DNA of 64,000 nt from Candidatus Nitrospira allomarina (GTDB taxonomy: Bacteria > Nitrospirota > Nitrospiria > Nitrospirales > UBA8639), in contig NZ_CP116967.1 of the NCBI RefSeq assembly GCF_032050975.1, positions 4,337,001-4,401,000 on the forward strand. Reading direction: 5' to 3'. The notes below the pieces were generated by a model, which saw only the letters and a program-made list of their open reading frames with translations, ran no database searches and had not been told where the DNA came from. Shown piece by piece: positions 55,310-64,000 of the stretch. Numbering within the stretch: position 1 is the stretch's first letter; each line of letters begins with the position of its first letter. The position numbers were made by a program, and so were the translations under genes.

Positions 55310-56233
55310 TCAGGGCATCCTGGGGGATTGGTCCCTTTCCTTCTTCCACTTATACCAGATGGTTTCATTGCTCCCATGCGGATAGATCATTCGTTTCAGC
55401 GCAATGTAGGGCCGCCAGAGATAGCGGTGGTATCGCCTATTTAACTCCGACCGTTTCGCCAACTGCTGTTCCTTCTCGGATAATCTCTGCGGTTGGAACG
55501 TATGTTTGTGTTTATACAGATGATAGAGATCCTCCCGAATCAAGCGTTGAAAAATCTTCTCAGTCAGCGCGCCAACCCAACCCTGCCGAACCGGGACAGG
55601 CAGGCAAATTTGAAAATCGATGAGAAAGGGCTTTCCCTCTGTTGAACAAATGATATTCCCCCGTTTATTCAAGTCCGCATAGAAAATGCGACGCCGGTGA
55701 ATCGCCTGAAGAATGACCCGTAATTGATCGAAAAAATCAGGAGCCAGCAATGTGGCATACGTCGCCATCGCTGGATCTCCCACCACCACGTTAAATTGCT
55801 CCTGGATGCGTCTTTCTATTTCGTGAAGCGTGTGCCCTTCAATAAACCGATGAAAATATCCTCTTTTCCCATATCGCGGTCCCAGGGCTGGAATGCCCGG
55901 GAGATCAGACACCATCTGATAGATGCGGTATTCCCGCCTGGATATCCAACCCGTCAGGGGGCGAAACAGCCAGCCCAGCACAAAACGAAAGTCGCTGAGC
56001 TTAAGGACATATCGATCGCCTTCCTGATTCCGATACAGAACATTCACGGAGAAAAAATCGTCCTTCAGTATTCGTTCATAGCCGTACTCGGTTCCATAAA
56101 TTTCCACGACTGGGGGATGGGATCGTGTTATACGCATGGTATTTTTGCGCCTGTGCTCAACCGGATCCCATGATACACCATCTGAGAAAAAGTTTCCCCC
56201 GCTTATCTTCATAGATGAATGACCGCAAAACAT
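55310..56233 (-). CDS. RIO/WaaP-like protein or sugar kinase
   Basis: A 307-residue protein with a kinase fold of the lipopolysaccharide-kinase/RIO type: an ATP lysine in DRYVLKLSDFRF, the catalytic loop RRIFYADLNKRGNII and the metal Asp in PFLIDFQICLP. The substrate could be lipid A core or another envelope glycan, or a protein. A basic C-terminus (RRYHRYLWRPYIALKRM) may contact membrane. GGAAGGTAA lies before the first ATG, which was used; ATG codons at 56212 and 56137 are alternatives. It is divergent from the GH15 gene. Confidence 0.75.
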   Translation of the reverse strand: MFCGHSSMKISGGNFFSDGVSWDPVEHRRKNTMRITRSHPPVVEIYGTEYGYERILKDDFFSVNVLYRNQEGDRYVLKLSDFRFVLGWLFRPLTGWISRREYRIYQMVSDLPGIPALGPRYGKRGYFHRFIEGHTLHEIERRIQEQFNVVVGDPAMATYATLLAPDFFDQLRVILQAIHRRRIFYADLNKRGNIICSTEGKPFLIDFQICLPVPVRQGWVGALTEKIFQRLIREDLYHLYKHKHTFQPQRLSEKEQQLAKRSELNRRYHRYLWRPYIALKRMIYPHGSNETIWYKWKKERDQSPRMP

Positions 56234-56399
56234 TTACCTTCCAACAAGTACGGGTTATATCTCAATAGATGTACTCGCGTGATCCCGGGTATTTTGGCTC
56301 ATTTTTTTCAGACATATCCTGGAATTTCTGATAAGGTAAGCAAAAAAGACGTTCAGCAACCCGACTCTTTCGTATCAAGAGATTGACTCGTTTTCAACA

Positions 56400-58229
56400 A
56401 TGCCCTATCAGCCCATCGAAAATTACGGCCTGATCGGAAATATGCAGACGACCGCATTGGTGGGCATGAATGGGTCCATCGATTGGTTCTGCTATCCTTA
56501 CTTCGACTCTCCCAGTGTATTCTGCGCAATTCTGGATGATGCCAAGGGTGGCAGGTTTAAAATCGCTCCCGTTCCGGACGGAGTCAAATCCAAACAATAT
56601 TATTGGCCTGACACCAATGTCCTTGTAACCCGGTTTCATACGCCGGAAGGAGTGGGGCGATTGATCGATTTCATGCCGGTCGGAGTTCGCACGTCTGACT
56701 GCACCCGGGACGGGTTGATCCGCCGCGTGCAAGCCATTAGAAAATCGATGACCTTTCGTCTCGAATGCCGTCCGGCATTCAACTATGGTCGAGATACCCA
56801 TACACTCACGATCACCAAAGATGGAGCTCGCTTCAAATCCTCCCGCCTGACACTTCGACTTGGATCCACAATTCCACTGATACAGGATGGTGACGGGACT
56901 TTCACCGAATTCACCCTTCAAGAAGGGGAGGAAATCGATTTTTGCCTTCAAGAGGTCGAATCCGGCAATACCCAGAGCACCTCCTGTCCGGAAACACAAG
57001 CGGAAGAATTATTTAAGCACACGGTCGACTATTGGCGTCGGTGGCTGTCGAAATGCACATACACCGGTCGCTGGCGGGAAATGGTCCACCGCTCTGCGCT
57101 GGTTCTTAAATTGTTGACGTTCCAGCCAACGGGTGCGATTATCGCCGCTCCAACCTGCAGTCTTCCTGAAGAGATCGGCGGGGTTCGAAATTGGGATTAC
57201 CGCTATACCTGGATCCGGGACGCCGCCTTTACCTTGTATGGATTATTGCGAATCGGATTTACTGAAGAAGCTTCGGCCTTCATGCAGTGGCTGGAAGCCC
57301 GCTGTCATGAATTGAATCCTGACGGATCCTTACAACTTATGTATGGGATTGACGGGCGCCACCAACTCACCGAAGAAACCTTGGCGCATCTCGAGGGCTA
57401 TCGGGGCTCACGACCGGTCCGGGTGGGAAATGGCGCCTACAACCAACTCCAACTCGATATTTACGGGGAATTAATGGACTCCGTGTATCTCTACAATAAG
57501 TACGGCACTCCGATTTCGTACGACCTGTGGAAACATCTCCGGCGCATGATCAATTGGGTCTGCGACAACTGGCAGCGCACCGACGAGGGCATTTGGGAAA
57601 TGCGCGGGGGCCAGCAACATTTTGTCTATTCCAAATTGATGTGTTGGGTGGCCGTGGACCGTGGACTACGCCTGGCCGAAAAACGATCTTTCCCGGCAGA
57701 CCGCGAACGCTGGCTGAAGACCCGGGATAATATCTATGAAGAAATCATGTCCAAGGGATGGGATTCAGAACGACAAGCCTTTATCCAGCGATATGGAAGC
57801 ACTTCCTTGGATGCCGCGAATTTGGTGATGCCTCTGGTGTTTTTTGTGTCACCTACCGACCCCCGTATGCTTAAAACCCTGGATGCCATTAATCGGAAGC
57901 CGGAAGAAGGAGGCCTGGTCTCTAACGGACTGGTCTATCGGTATAATTTGTCCGAAATTCAGGACGGACTGGACGGAGAGGAAGGCACGTTCAATCTTTG
58001 TACGTTTTGGCTCGTAGAAGCCATGACCCGCGCAGGACAGGCGGATCGCAATCGCTTAGATGAAGCCCGGCTTGTGTTTGAGCAAATGCTCGGATATGCC
58101 AATCACCTGGGGCTTTATGCCGAAGAAACCGGCCATCACGGTGAGGCACTCGGCAATTTCCCCCAAGCCTTTACGCATCTCGCACTCATCAGCGCCGCCT
58201 TCAATCTGGATCGGTCACTAGGTCAGTAA
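56400..58229 (+). CDS. Glycoside hydrolase family 15 (glucoamylase/trehalase-like)
   Basis: A 609-residue cytoplasmic enzyme. The bacterial GH15 N-terminal part is seen as [20 protein letters not shown] and [18 protein letters not shown]. The (alpha/alpha)6 catalytic domain has [37 protein letters not shown] (general-acid Glu region) and a C-terminal [20 protein letters not shown] (base Glu). Members hydrolyse alpha-1,4-glucans or trehalose. No signal peptide, so it acts on internal stores. No strong ribosome site precedes the ATG. With the GH63-like enzyme and GDE it is the third glucan hydrolase in the window. Confidence 0.92.
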   Translation: MPYQPIENYGLIGNMQTTALVGMNGSIDWFCYPYFDSPSVFCAILDDAKGGRFKIAPVPDGVKSKQYYWPDTNVLVTRFHTPEGVGRLIDFMPVGVRTSDCTRDGLIRRVQAIRKSMTFRLECRPAFNYGRDTHTLTITKDGARFKSSRLTLRLGSTIPLIQDGDGTFTEFTLQEGEEIDFCLQEVESGNTQSTSCPETQAEELFKHTVDYWRRWLSKCTYTGRWREMVHRSALVLKLLTFQPTGAIIAAPTCSLPEEIGGVRNWDYRYTWIRDAAFTLYGLLRIGFTEEASAFMQWLEARCHELNPDGSLQLMYGIDGRHQLTEETLAHLEGYRGSRPVRVGNGAYNQLQLDIYGELMDSVYLYNKYGTPISYDLWKHLRRMINWVCDNWQRTDEGIWEMRGGQQHFVYSKLMCWVAVDRGLRLAEKRSFPADRERWLKTRDNIYEEIMSKGWDSERQAFIQRYGSTSLDAANLVMPLVFFVSPTDPRMLKTLDAINRKPEEGGLVSNGLVYRYNLSEIQDGLDGEEGTFNLCTFWLVEAMTRAGQADRNRLDEARLVFEQMLGYANHLGLYAEETGHHGEALGNFPQAFTHLALISAAFNLDRSLGQ

Positions 58230-58330
58230 CCCAGAGCGTCTTCCTTTCCGACTTTCTGGACTCTCCGGCTCTGCCTGTGAAATCCGGACTACCATTGCCG
58301 AACACCTCAACATGCTCCTACACTTCACGG

Positions 58331-58834
58331 ATGCATGTGATCATTGGATGCGGGAATCTCTATCGAAAGGATGACGGGATAGGAGTCGTTGTGGCTCACC
58401 GACTCCAGGCATATTTTTCCAAACATCCTCAATCCGATCTTCAGATTATTGAGGCAGGCACCAATGGGATCGATGTCCTGTTTCAGGCTCAAGGGGCCGC
58501 CAAGCTGACTATTATCGATGCCTGCTCCAGTGCCTCTGAACCGGGCACCATTTTTCACCTCTCCGGCCGTGACTTGGCACAACGACCTCCACCAAATTTC
58601 AATCCGCATAATTTTCGTTGGAATCATGCCGTCCATGCCGGGCGGACCATCTTTCAAGATGCGTTTCCTCAAGATATCACCGTCTTTCTCATTGAAGTGT
58701 TAGATACCACCTTTGGAGCAAATCTGAGCCCGGGTGTCGCCGCTTCGGTTGAAAGGACTTGCGCCATAATCACCTCATTTATTCACGAATCATCCCACAC
58801 ACCTTTGTCAACTCAACAATCACCAACTCTCTAA
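58331..58834 (+). CDS. [NiFe]-hydrogenase maturation protease (HyaD/HybD family)
   Basis: A 167-residue endopeptidase that clips the C-terminus of a hydrogenase large subunit after nickel insertion. Seen: the N-terminal GCGNLYRKDDGIG with a nickel-site acid (Asp15, Glu16 in HybD), the second acid in LTIIDACSSA (Asp63), and a histidine in the WNHAVHAG segment near 99-102. The start at 58331 begins the family; an upstream in-frame ATG adds an unlikely N-terminus. No hydrogenase structural genes are in the window, but the nickel uptake and NikR genes lie just downstream. Confidence 0.85.
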   Translation: MHVIIGCGNLYRKDDGIGVVVAHRLQAYFSKHPQSDLQIIEAGTNGIDVLFQAQGAAKLTIIDACSSASEPGTIFHLSGRDLAQRPPPNFNPHNFRWNHAVHAGRTIFQDAFPQDITVFLIEVLDTTFGANLSPGVAASVERTCAIITSFIHESSHTPLSTQQSPTL

Positions 58835-59136
58835 CCGGCCCTACTCGGCTTGCTGTGAGAAATATGTTATACACTACTTAGTGTTCTTCATGAGGCTTTT
58901 GTAATATTTGGAATTTTTTCGAGATTCTTTCCTCAGAACCCATTCAATTCTCCAAACCCTAGGCGTCCGTTTATGATTGACAAGAAACCCATTAAACAAT
59001 CTACAAAAAACGTCTTCGCACTTGACGTGTCATTTGACATGGACCATTCCCTACGCTGTGTCAACATGGGAAACGCCACGGTTCGCGCCCTCAAGCTTTC
59101 CGTTCTAATGGGAGAAGCCGTAGCACCCCGGCACGC
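58835..59136. promoter_or_regulatory. Nickel-gene upstream region with a palindrome
   Basis: 302 bases without a supported gene. A perfect palindrome ACACTA-CT-TAGTGT lies at 58871-58884 next to a TTATAC that could be a -10 box. A 70-codon frame at 58973 overlaps the permease start and has no ribosome site. The palindrome is a candidate operator for the permease gene, though 250 bases separate them. Confidence 0.4.
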
Positions 59137-59886
59137 ATGGATGCACCCACACCGACCGTCTTGCCCGGACCACAAAGGTTTATGATGCTCAGTATTCTTG
59201 GATTAGGATTTTTAATGGGTATGCGCCATGCTTGTGAAGCGGACCATGCTGCAGCCGTAGCCTCCTTAGCCACCCGAAGTGGATCGATCGCGCAAACCGT
59301 GAAACAGGGGATGGTCTGGGGATTGGGGCATACCCTGACGTTGTTGATCTTCAGTTCGCTGGTTTTGTTGTTGGGCAGCATCATTCCCGAACGATTCGCT
59401 GCAGGATTGGAACTCATGGTGGGTTTGATGTTGATTGGCCTTGGTCTCGATGTGTTCCGACGACTATTAAAAAACCGGATTCATTTTCATGTTCACCAAC
59501 ATCCGGATCGCCCTCCACACTTTCATGCCCATGCGCATACCGAACCCACACACCCTGACAATACGTCCCATGATCATGTTCATGGTTTTCCCTATCGTGC
59601 GTTGCTGATCGGCCTGATGCACGGGATGGCCGGATCAGCCGCGCTGATCCTCTTAACTCTGAACGCCACCCTGTCCATGAGCCAAGCCATCATGTATATT
59701 CTTCTTTTCGGGTTAGGATCGATACTCGGCATGGGCCTCCTGTCCGTGATCATGGCTATTCCTTTTTGGTACTCAGCCCGATCCCTGACATGGCTCCATA
59801 ACGGGCTTCAGGCTGGCGTGGCCGTGATGACTACCATTCTGGGTATGGCGATGGCATTTTCCTCAGGATCCGTACTCTGGCATTAA
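59137..59886 (+). CDS. Nickel/cobalt permease (NiCoT/UreH-type)
   Basis: A 249-residue inner-membrane protein with about six hydrophobic segments. The nickel signature His-x4-Asp-His is seen in GMRHACEADHAAAVASL near the N-terminus, and a cytoplasmic or periplasmic His-rich loop (HFHVHQHPDRPPHFHAHAHT) lies between the third and fourth segments. It imports Ni2+ (or Co2+) for hydrogenase or urease. The start at 59137 is one of two: an ATG at 59182 (MMLSIL) has AAAGG nearby and is also plausible. It lies between the maturation protease and NikR genes. Confidence 0.85.
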   Translation: MDAPTPTVLPGPQRFMMLSILGLGFLMGMRHACEADHAAAVASLATRSGSIAQTVKQGMVWGLGHTLTLLIFSSLVLLLGSIIPERFAAGLELMVGLMLIGLGLDVFRRLLKNRIHFHVHQHPDRPPHFHAHAHTEPTHPDNTSHDHVHGFPYRALLIGLMHGMAGSAALILLTLNATLSMSQAIMYILLFGLGSILGMGLLSVIMAIPFWYSARSLTWLHNGLQAGVAVMTTILGMAMAFSSGSVLWH

Positions 59887-60008
59887 CGAGTCTTAACTTA
59901 AGCCTTCACTCACCCGCCTTCGTTACTCGACTTCACAACTTCCTCGGCTTTTTAGGCCGATCGGTCGTCATGCTGTTCGGACCGGTTTTCTCGTCCGGCC
60001 CATCGATT

Positions 60009-60027
60009 GTCTTTTGACAGAAAAGAC
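60009..60027. promoter_or_regulatory. Short inverted repeat upstream of nikR
   Basis: GTCTTTT (60009-60015) and AAAAGAC (60021-60027) are perfect inverted arms around GACAG. It lies 45 bases before the nikR start and could be an operator or part of the leader; no -35/-10 pair was assigned. Confidence 0.35.
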
Positions 60028-60072
60028 CATAGGATAGGAGGCATCCAAAATCTGCCTGGAAGGAATATGACA

Positions 60073-60489
60073 ATGAGTCCATTGGTCCGCTTTGGGGTTT
60101 CTCTTGAAGAAACACTCCTTGCCGCTTTTGATCAACATATCAACCGGAAAGGATACCAGAATCGCTCTGAGGCGATTCGAGACCTCATCCGCAATCAGCT
60201 TGTGGGGGAAGAATGGGGCGGAAATAAAGAGACCGTGGGCACCATTACCCTTGTGTATGACCATCATCAATCAGATGTGCTGCAACAATTAACTCAACAT
60301 CAGCACGAATACGGGAAGCAAATCATTTCAAATCTGCATGTGCATTTGGACCACGACCATTGCCTGGAAGTCATTGTGGTCAGAGGGAGAAGTTCAGCCC
60401 TCGTTGAATTAGCCAACCTGTTGATTAAAACCAAAGGAGTCAAGCATGGACAACTCACGATGACGACCACGGGAAAATCCGTGAAATAG
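60073..60489 (+). CDS. nikR: Nickel-responsive regulator NikR
   Basis: A 138-residue ribbon-helix-helix repressor. The DNA-binding N-terminus reads LVRFGVSLEETLLAAFDQHI and RSEAIRDLIRN. The nickel ligands of E. coli NikR (His76, His87, His89, Cys95) correspond to His78, His89, His91 and Cys97 here, in HEYGKQIISNLHVHLDHDHC. It senses Ni2+ and regulates nickel uptake; its likely targets are the adjacent permease and TonB receptor. The ATG at 60073 has AAGGAAT eight bases upstream and was preferred over the in-frame ATG at 60067. Confidence 0.93.
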   Translation: MSPLVRFGVSLEETLLAAFDQHINRKGYQNRSEAIRDLIRNQLVGEEWGGNKETVGTITLVYDHHQSDVLQQLTQHQHEYGKQIISNLHVHLDHDHCLEVIVVRGRSSALVELANLLIKTKGVKHGQLTMTTTGKSVK

Positions 60490-60559
60490 CACTCCTTCCT
60501 CCTCTCAGGACATTGCTGTCACACCGCATAGCTTCCTCTCCGCCCCATGCCCCCTTGCC

Positions 60560-60608
60560 GCACGACTTTGAATTGACAATTGTAGCGGACCTTGCTAAAA
60601 AGTCGTGC
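60560..60608 (+). promoter_or_regulatory. Promoter with flanking inverted repeat before the TonB receptor
   Basis: TTGACA (60573-60578), 17 bases, then TAAAAA (60596-60601) is a sigma-70-like promoter. It is bracketed by a perfect 10-bp inverted repeat GCACGACTTT (60560-60569) / AAAGTCGTGC (60599-60608); the right arm overlaps the -10 box. The arrangement suits a repressor such as the adjacent NikR (inference), though the arm spacing differs from enterobacterial NikR sites. Confidence 0.6.
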
Positions 60609-60680
60609 TACTAATTTCATTTTCGTGTCACTGGCGGGTTCTTCCTTCGCTCCCACGCTCGTTTTTTCTTTACCAATTCC

Positions 60681-62753
60681 ATGGGAATGCGGCACCTTCA
60701 CGCGCTGGCGGTATGTTTCCCGGCCTGTGTTCTCTTCAGCCTCTTGTGGGCCGATTCGGCATCAGGCCATGACCAGGAGGAGGTCACGGTTTTAGAAGAG
60801 ATGGAGGTCGTTGGCGAACGTCCTATTGCGGCTTCTTCCAATCGAATCATTCTCAATGAGGATATTCTGCTTCAACCTCAAGGCCGGCCTGCGGATTTAT
60901 TACGCTTGGCGCCCGGGCTTATTACCTTGGAACATTCGGGCGGGGCCGGGAAGGCTGATCAGTTTCTTCTGCGCGGCTTTGACGCCGATCATGGTACAGA
61001 CCTAGCCCTTCACGTGGATGGCATGCCGATCAACATGCGCAGCCATGCGCATGGGCAGGGATACGGGGACTTGAATTTCATAATCCCGGAAACCGTTGAG
61101 GAAATTACTGTCAAAAAAGGACCCTACCACGTGGAGTATGGGGACTTTGCCACGGCCGGCGCCGCCAATTATGTCACCCGTGAGTCGGTTCCCCAAACCA
61201 TGGTTCAATCCGCCGGAGGGAATTTTAATACCCAACGGCATCTGTTCATGACTTCTCCCACTCACGATAGATTCCGCACCCTATTTGCGGGAGAATTTTA
61301 TTACACCGACGGCCCTTATGATTTTGTCAATCGCAATACCCGATACAACGGACTGGCGAAACTGACGTTTGCCCCCTCAGCCACATCCCAACTCAGTGTG
61401 ACGCTTTCCCAATATTACGGACGATGGAACGGGTCAGGCCAGCTTCCCTTGCGGGACGTGAGGTCCGGGGGCGTGGACCGCTTTGGTTCCCTTGATCCTT
61501 CAGAAGGGGGCAAATCGATACGGAGCACCGGTCGATTGGATTACCATGACGATCTACCCGGAGGGGGGACAGTTTTCGCCAGGCTGTGGGCTCAATATTA
61601 TTACCTGTCCCTGTTTAGCAACTTCACGTTTTATCTTAATGATCCGGTAAATGGTGACGGGATTGAACAGACCGACCGACGATGGTTGACCGGAAGTGAT
61701 ATCGGTTATCGGCAGATTTTTCGCCTGCTCGATTATGAAGGCACCATGACGGCAGGACTTCAGACGCGCTTTGATCAAATCCAGGTGCGTTTGGGCACGC
61801 AACAGAAACGTTCGTCCCTGGCGATCACACAGGAATCGGATATATTCGAAGCCTCCTATTCTCCCTATCTGAAGTTGGACCTTCAATTCCTTCCCTGGAT
61901 GCGCTTTGTGGGAGGAGGCCGCGTGGATGTCTTCACGTATAATGTGAAAGATCGTTGCGGGGCAGACTGCTCGGAACGACCAAACGGGACAGCCTCGAAT
62001 GCCATCGCCAGCGGAAAAGCCAACCTTGTTTTTGGTCCCTGGTATCAGACGGAATTTTTCTTAAATGTTGGAACCGGGTTTCACAGCAATGATGCGCGTG
62101 ATGCCGTGGAAAATCCGTCGACTAACAGCTTAACTCGAGCTATTGGCTATGAAATCGGTATCAGGAGCCGCCCGTGGAACTGGTCCGAATTTCTAGCCAC
62201 ATTTTGGCTGTTGGATCTAGGATCTGAATTGGTATTCGTGGGGGATGAAGGGACCACGGAACCGCGAGGAAAGACGCGTCGCCTGGGAACAGAATTCAGC
62301 TCTCGAATCACCCCGCTGGATTGGCTCACCATTCGAGGAGACGTGACATATACGCATGCCGAGTTCCGAAAAACTGGGGATTCCGTCCCTTTGGCGCCAC
62401 AGTTCACTGGATTTTCATCAGTCACAGCCCGCCTCCCGATTGGACTATCGGGAACGTTGCAAATGTTGACGGTGGGAAGCCGTGCCGGCACGGAAGATGA
62501 CAGTGTGAAACTGGAACCATTTACGATTTTCGATCTGGTTCTTCGCTACAAAATCCCTCTTGCGCCACCAACCGGACGTCTGGAGGCATTTTTTAGCATC
62601 CGCAATTTGACCGATACCGATTGGCGTCAGGCCCAGTTTTATTATGAGTCCCGTCTTCCCGGAGAACCCGCCGGAGGTATTGCGGATATTCACTTTGTCC
62701 CGGGCACTCCCCGAATGTTCATGGGTGGGCTGACGTGGTTTTGGTCGACATAA
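60681..62753 (+). CDS. TonB-dependent outer-membrane receptor, probably for nickel
   Basis: A 690-residue protein with a signal (AVCFPACVLFSLLWADSASG), a plug domain (VLEEMEVVGERPI as TonB-box region; FLLRGFDADHGTDLALHVDG; VEYGDFATAGAANYVTRES) and a beta barrel ending in Trp-Phe-Trp. The plug is His-rich near MRSHAHGQGYGD, which suits metal chelates. It imports a complex through the outer membrane with TonB energy. The gene follows nikR and its promoter is covered by an operator-like inverted repeat, so nickel is the likely substrate (inference). The start at 60681 lacks a strong ribosome site. Confidence 0.9.
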   Translation: MGMRHLHALAVCFPACVLFSLLWADSASGHDQEEVTVLEEMEVVGERPIAASSNRIILNEDILLQPQGRPADLLRLAPGLITLEHSGGAGKADQFLLRGFDADHGTDLALHVDGMPINMRSHAHGQGYGDLNFIIPETVEEITVKKGPYHVEYGDFATAGAANYVTRESVPQTMVQSAGGNFNTQRHLFMTSPTHDRFRTLFAGEFYYTDGPYDFVNRNTRYNGLAKLTFAPSATSQLSVTLSQYYGRWNGSGQLPLRDVRSGGVDRFGSLDPSEGGKSIRSTGRLDYHDDLPGGGTVFARLWAQYYYLSLFSNFTFYLNDPVNGDGIEQTDRRWLTGSDIGYRQIFRLLDYEGTMTAGLQTRFDQIQVRLGTQQKRSSLAITQESDIFEASYSPYLKLDLQFLPWMRFVGGGRVDVFTYNVKDRCGADCSERPNGTASNAIASGKANLVFGPWYQTEFFLNVGTGFHSNDARDAVENPSTNSLTRAIGYEIGIRSRPWNWSEFLATFWLLDLGSELVFVGDEGTTEPRGKTRRLGTEFSSRITPLDWLTIRGDVTYTHAEFRKTGDSVPLAPQFTGFSSVTARLPIGLSGTLQMLTVGSRAGTEDDSVKLEPFTIFDLVLRYKIPLAPPTGRLEAFFSIRNLTDTDWRQAQFYYESRLPGEPAGGIADIHFVPGTPRMFMGGLTWFWST

Positions 62754-62847
62754 CAGACAGGACAAAGACCGCTTTCACAAGGCCTGCATCAGACAGCCCA
62801 GAGCAGACTTCTCTACTATAAACCCGTCATCAATGATCCCATGAAAA

Positions 62848-62886
62848 AGGGCTTTCCAGGAAGCATCGGCAATCCCGGAAAGCCCT
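62848..62886 (-). terminator. Bidirectional-looking terminator between TonB receptor and bfr
   Basis: Perfect 10-bp stem AGGGCTTTCC (62848-62857) / GGAAAGCCCT (62877-62886). On the minus strand it runs into TTTTTCAT, a good bfr terminator; on the plus strand GTTTAT is weaker. Confidence 0.85.
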
Positions 62887-62910
62887 GTTTATCTGGAGGA
62901 ACAGAAACGC

Positions 62911-63384
62911 TTATTTTTCGTGCATGTGTTGAGCCAGATAATTCTCTACTCCCACCTGCTTAATGGTTTCCATTTGCGTTTCGATCCAATCGATATGCTC
63001 CTCTTCACTCTTCACAATTTCTTCCAATTTGTGTCGAGTGGTGAAATCACCGACGCTGGCACAATGGGTAATCGCCTCGGTGAGAAGGACCACCGCTTCG
63101 TGTTCAAGAGCCAAATCTGATTTAAATTGCTCAGGAACCGTCTCTCCAATTTTCAGCGTACCCAATTTCTGCAGATTGGGAACACCGTCCAAATACAGAA
63201 TATGCTCAATCAGTTCTTCTGCATGCTTCATTTCATCAATCGAATGCTTCCTAATTTCATTATGCAATTGTTCATATCCCCAATGTCCACACATTTCGCC
63301 ATGCAGAAAATATTGATTAATCGCCGTGAGTTCATTCGTCAAAATTTTATTGAGAAAATCGATCACACCCTTTTTTGCCTTCAT
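62911..63384 (-). CDS. bfr: Bacterioferritin
   Basis: A 157-residue ferritin subunit. Ferroxidase ligands match E. coli Bfr in place: Glu18 (TNELTAINQYFLH), Glu51 and His54 (IDEMKHAEEL), and Glu-x2-His in the KSEEEHIDW segment. The haem ligand Met52 is present. It oxidises and stores iron as a 24-mer. A run of AAGGAGAA-like bases precedes the ATG at 63384. It is followed by a strong terminator, so it is a single-gene unit. Confidence 0.95.
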   Translation of the reverse strand: MKAKKGVIDFLNKILTNELTAINQYFLHGEMCGHWGYEQLHNEIRKHSIDEMKHAEELIEHILYLDGVPNLQKLGTLKIGETVPEQFKSDLALEHEAVVLLTEAITHCASVGDFTTRHKLEEIVKSEEEHIDWIETQMETIKQVGVENYLAQHMHEK

Positions 63385-63607
63385 GGAAGTTCTCCTTTTT
63401 TAAAAATTGTCTCAGAAGTGAGAAATTGCTTGTTCTGCTTCAATTACTTTGAATATTTTATCGGTCCAGCTTCGGCCTGGTCAATGTTTTTATTTAGGGA
63501 AAATTAATTAATATTGAATTCCTTTCTCAACCTCGTTGATCTACATTTTCAAGTTCAATTATTCCCGAGCATGGAGAATATGCAGCTCCTCGTCCGTCAC
63601 CCAACAC
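63385..63607. promoter_or_regulatory. bfr upstream region
   Basis: 223 AT-rich bases between bfr and the YbjQ-family gene. The bfr promoter (minus strand) must lie here. No Fur-box-like palindrome was picked out with confidence. Confidence 0.4.
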
Positions 63608-63928
63608 TTATTCGACTCTCACGGCAGTCCCGCTTACACTCACCATGAGCATGCTTCCGGTTTCTCCCATGACTTCGTAATCCAAATCAATTCCAACAAT
63701 GGCATTGGCTCCCACCCTTAAGGCTTCTTCCTGAATTTCCTGAAAGGCGATTTCACGCGCGCGTCGCAATTCCTTTTCGTAGGCCCCTGATCGGCCCCCA
63801 ACAATATCACGAATATTGGCAAAAAAGTCCCTAAAAAAATTCGTGCCCAAAATTGCTTCCCCTGCCACCACACCTAAATATTCTTTAATCCGATGGCCTT
63901 CAACATTGGGCGTAGTTGTCAGAATCAT
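63608..63928 (-). CDS. YbjQ/UPF0145 family protein
   Basis: A 106-residue protein of the YbjQ (DUF74, UPF0145) family, pentameric heavy-metal-binding-like fold of unclear role. Marks: [57 protein letters not shown] and [15 protein letters not shown]. Length is usual. GGGAGGAAGAG precedes the ATG. It lies just upstream of bfr on the same strand, but 220 bases apart. Confidence 0.92.
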   Translation of the reverse strand: MILTTTPNVEGHRIKEYLGVVAGEAILGTNFFRDFFANIRDIVGGRSGAYEKELRRAREIAFQEIQEEALRVGANAIVGIDLDYEVMGETGSMLMVSVSGTAVRVE

Positions 63929-64000
63929 GTTCTCTTCCTCCCTTACCTGATTAGCAATGCTTCAAATACTCAATCGATTGATGTCCAGGATATGTTCAAC

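Noticed and set aside
1-64000. CRISPR arrays, rRNA and tRNA genes
   Set aside because: No regularly spaced short repeats, no rRNA-like stretch and no tRNA-like cloverleaf were seen; the repeated elements present are irregularly spaced and of another kind.

Overview
The window reads as a chromosomal segment of a Nitrospira-type bacterium (Nitrospirota). The strongest marker is a periplasmic chlorite dismutase at 12284-13048 that carries the catalytic residues of the Nitrospira enzyme. The rest of the set fits: a very large stock of PAS/two-component kinases, many small exported proteins, a nickel/hydrogenase-maturation cluster, bacterioferritin, Slp lipoprotein and glycogen-type hydrolases. 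Base composition looks moderately GC-rich by eye. No rRNA, tRNA or CRISPR array was seen.

Layout. 0.1-5 kb: a 1604-residue hybrid kinase with two different kinase cores. 5-10 kb (minus strand): haem-binding GlcG/HbpS-like protein, ankyrin protein, and a pyruvate dehydrogenase operon pdhA-pdhB-pdhC without E3. 10-15.4 kb: BON-DUF1207 outer-membrane protein, a Met/Lys-rich exported peptide, chlorite dismutase, a coiled-coil exported protein, Slp lipoprotein, and an H1-like DNA-binding protein. 15.7-18.7 kb: beta-hydroxyacid dehydrogenase and an FG-GAP/ASPIC lipoprotein. 19.1-24.9 kb: a segment bounded by two direct copies of an exported-protein gene (one intact, one 5'-truncated), holding an IS110 transposase remnant and an alcohol dehydrogenase - luciferase-like monooxygenase - SDR operon that looks acquired. 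25-32.4 kb: a HEPN-like protein, an M20 peptidase, a DWTL-repeat peptide, an ECF sigma factor with a STAS protein, and a sigma-54 activator. 33-37.8 kb: a GH63-like glucosidase and an amylo-alpha-1,6-glucosidase. 38-49 kb: three further kinases, one of them a kinase-receiver-adenylate cyclase, together with chimeric gene remnants and clustered dispersed repeats. 49-54 kb: two decayed genes (one with a 122-bp inverted-repeat element inserted), a PPOX-fold protein, inorganic pyrophosphatase and a formaldehyde dehydrogenase-like enzyme. 54-58 kb: ferritin-like protein, gluconokinase, a RIO/WaaP-like kinase and a GH15 hydrolase. 58.3-62.8 kb: hydrogenase maturation protease, nickel permease, NikR and a TonB receptor. 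62.9-63.9 kb: bacterioferritin and a YbjQ-family protein.

Two structural stories are not visible from gene calls alone. First, a repeat family that begins near TTGTCATTCTGAG and ends near CAGGATGACA, so that its ends are inverted copies of each other, occurs at least eight times in intergenic DNA. Second, the 3' end of the debranching-enzyme gene together with this repeat recurs as remnants at 39.9 kb and 44.6 kb, once fused to a piece of a kinase gene. This points to repeated duplication and deletion in the 37-49 kb region. Functionally the window combines carbon-store use (GH63, debranching enzyme, GH15, gluconokinase, PDH), redox and metal handling (Cld, ferritins, nickel system) and unusually elaborate sensing.
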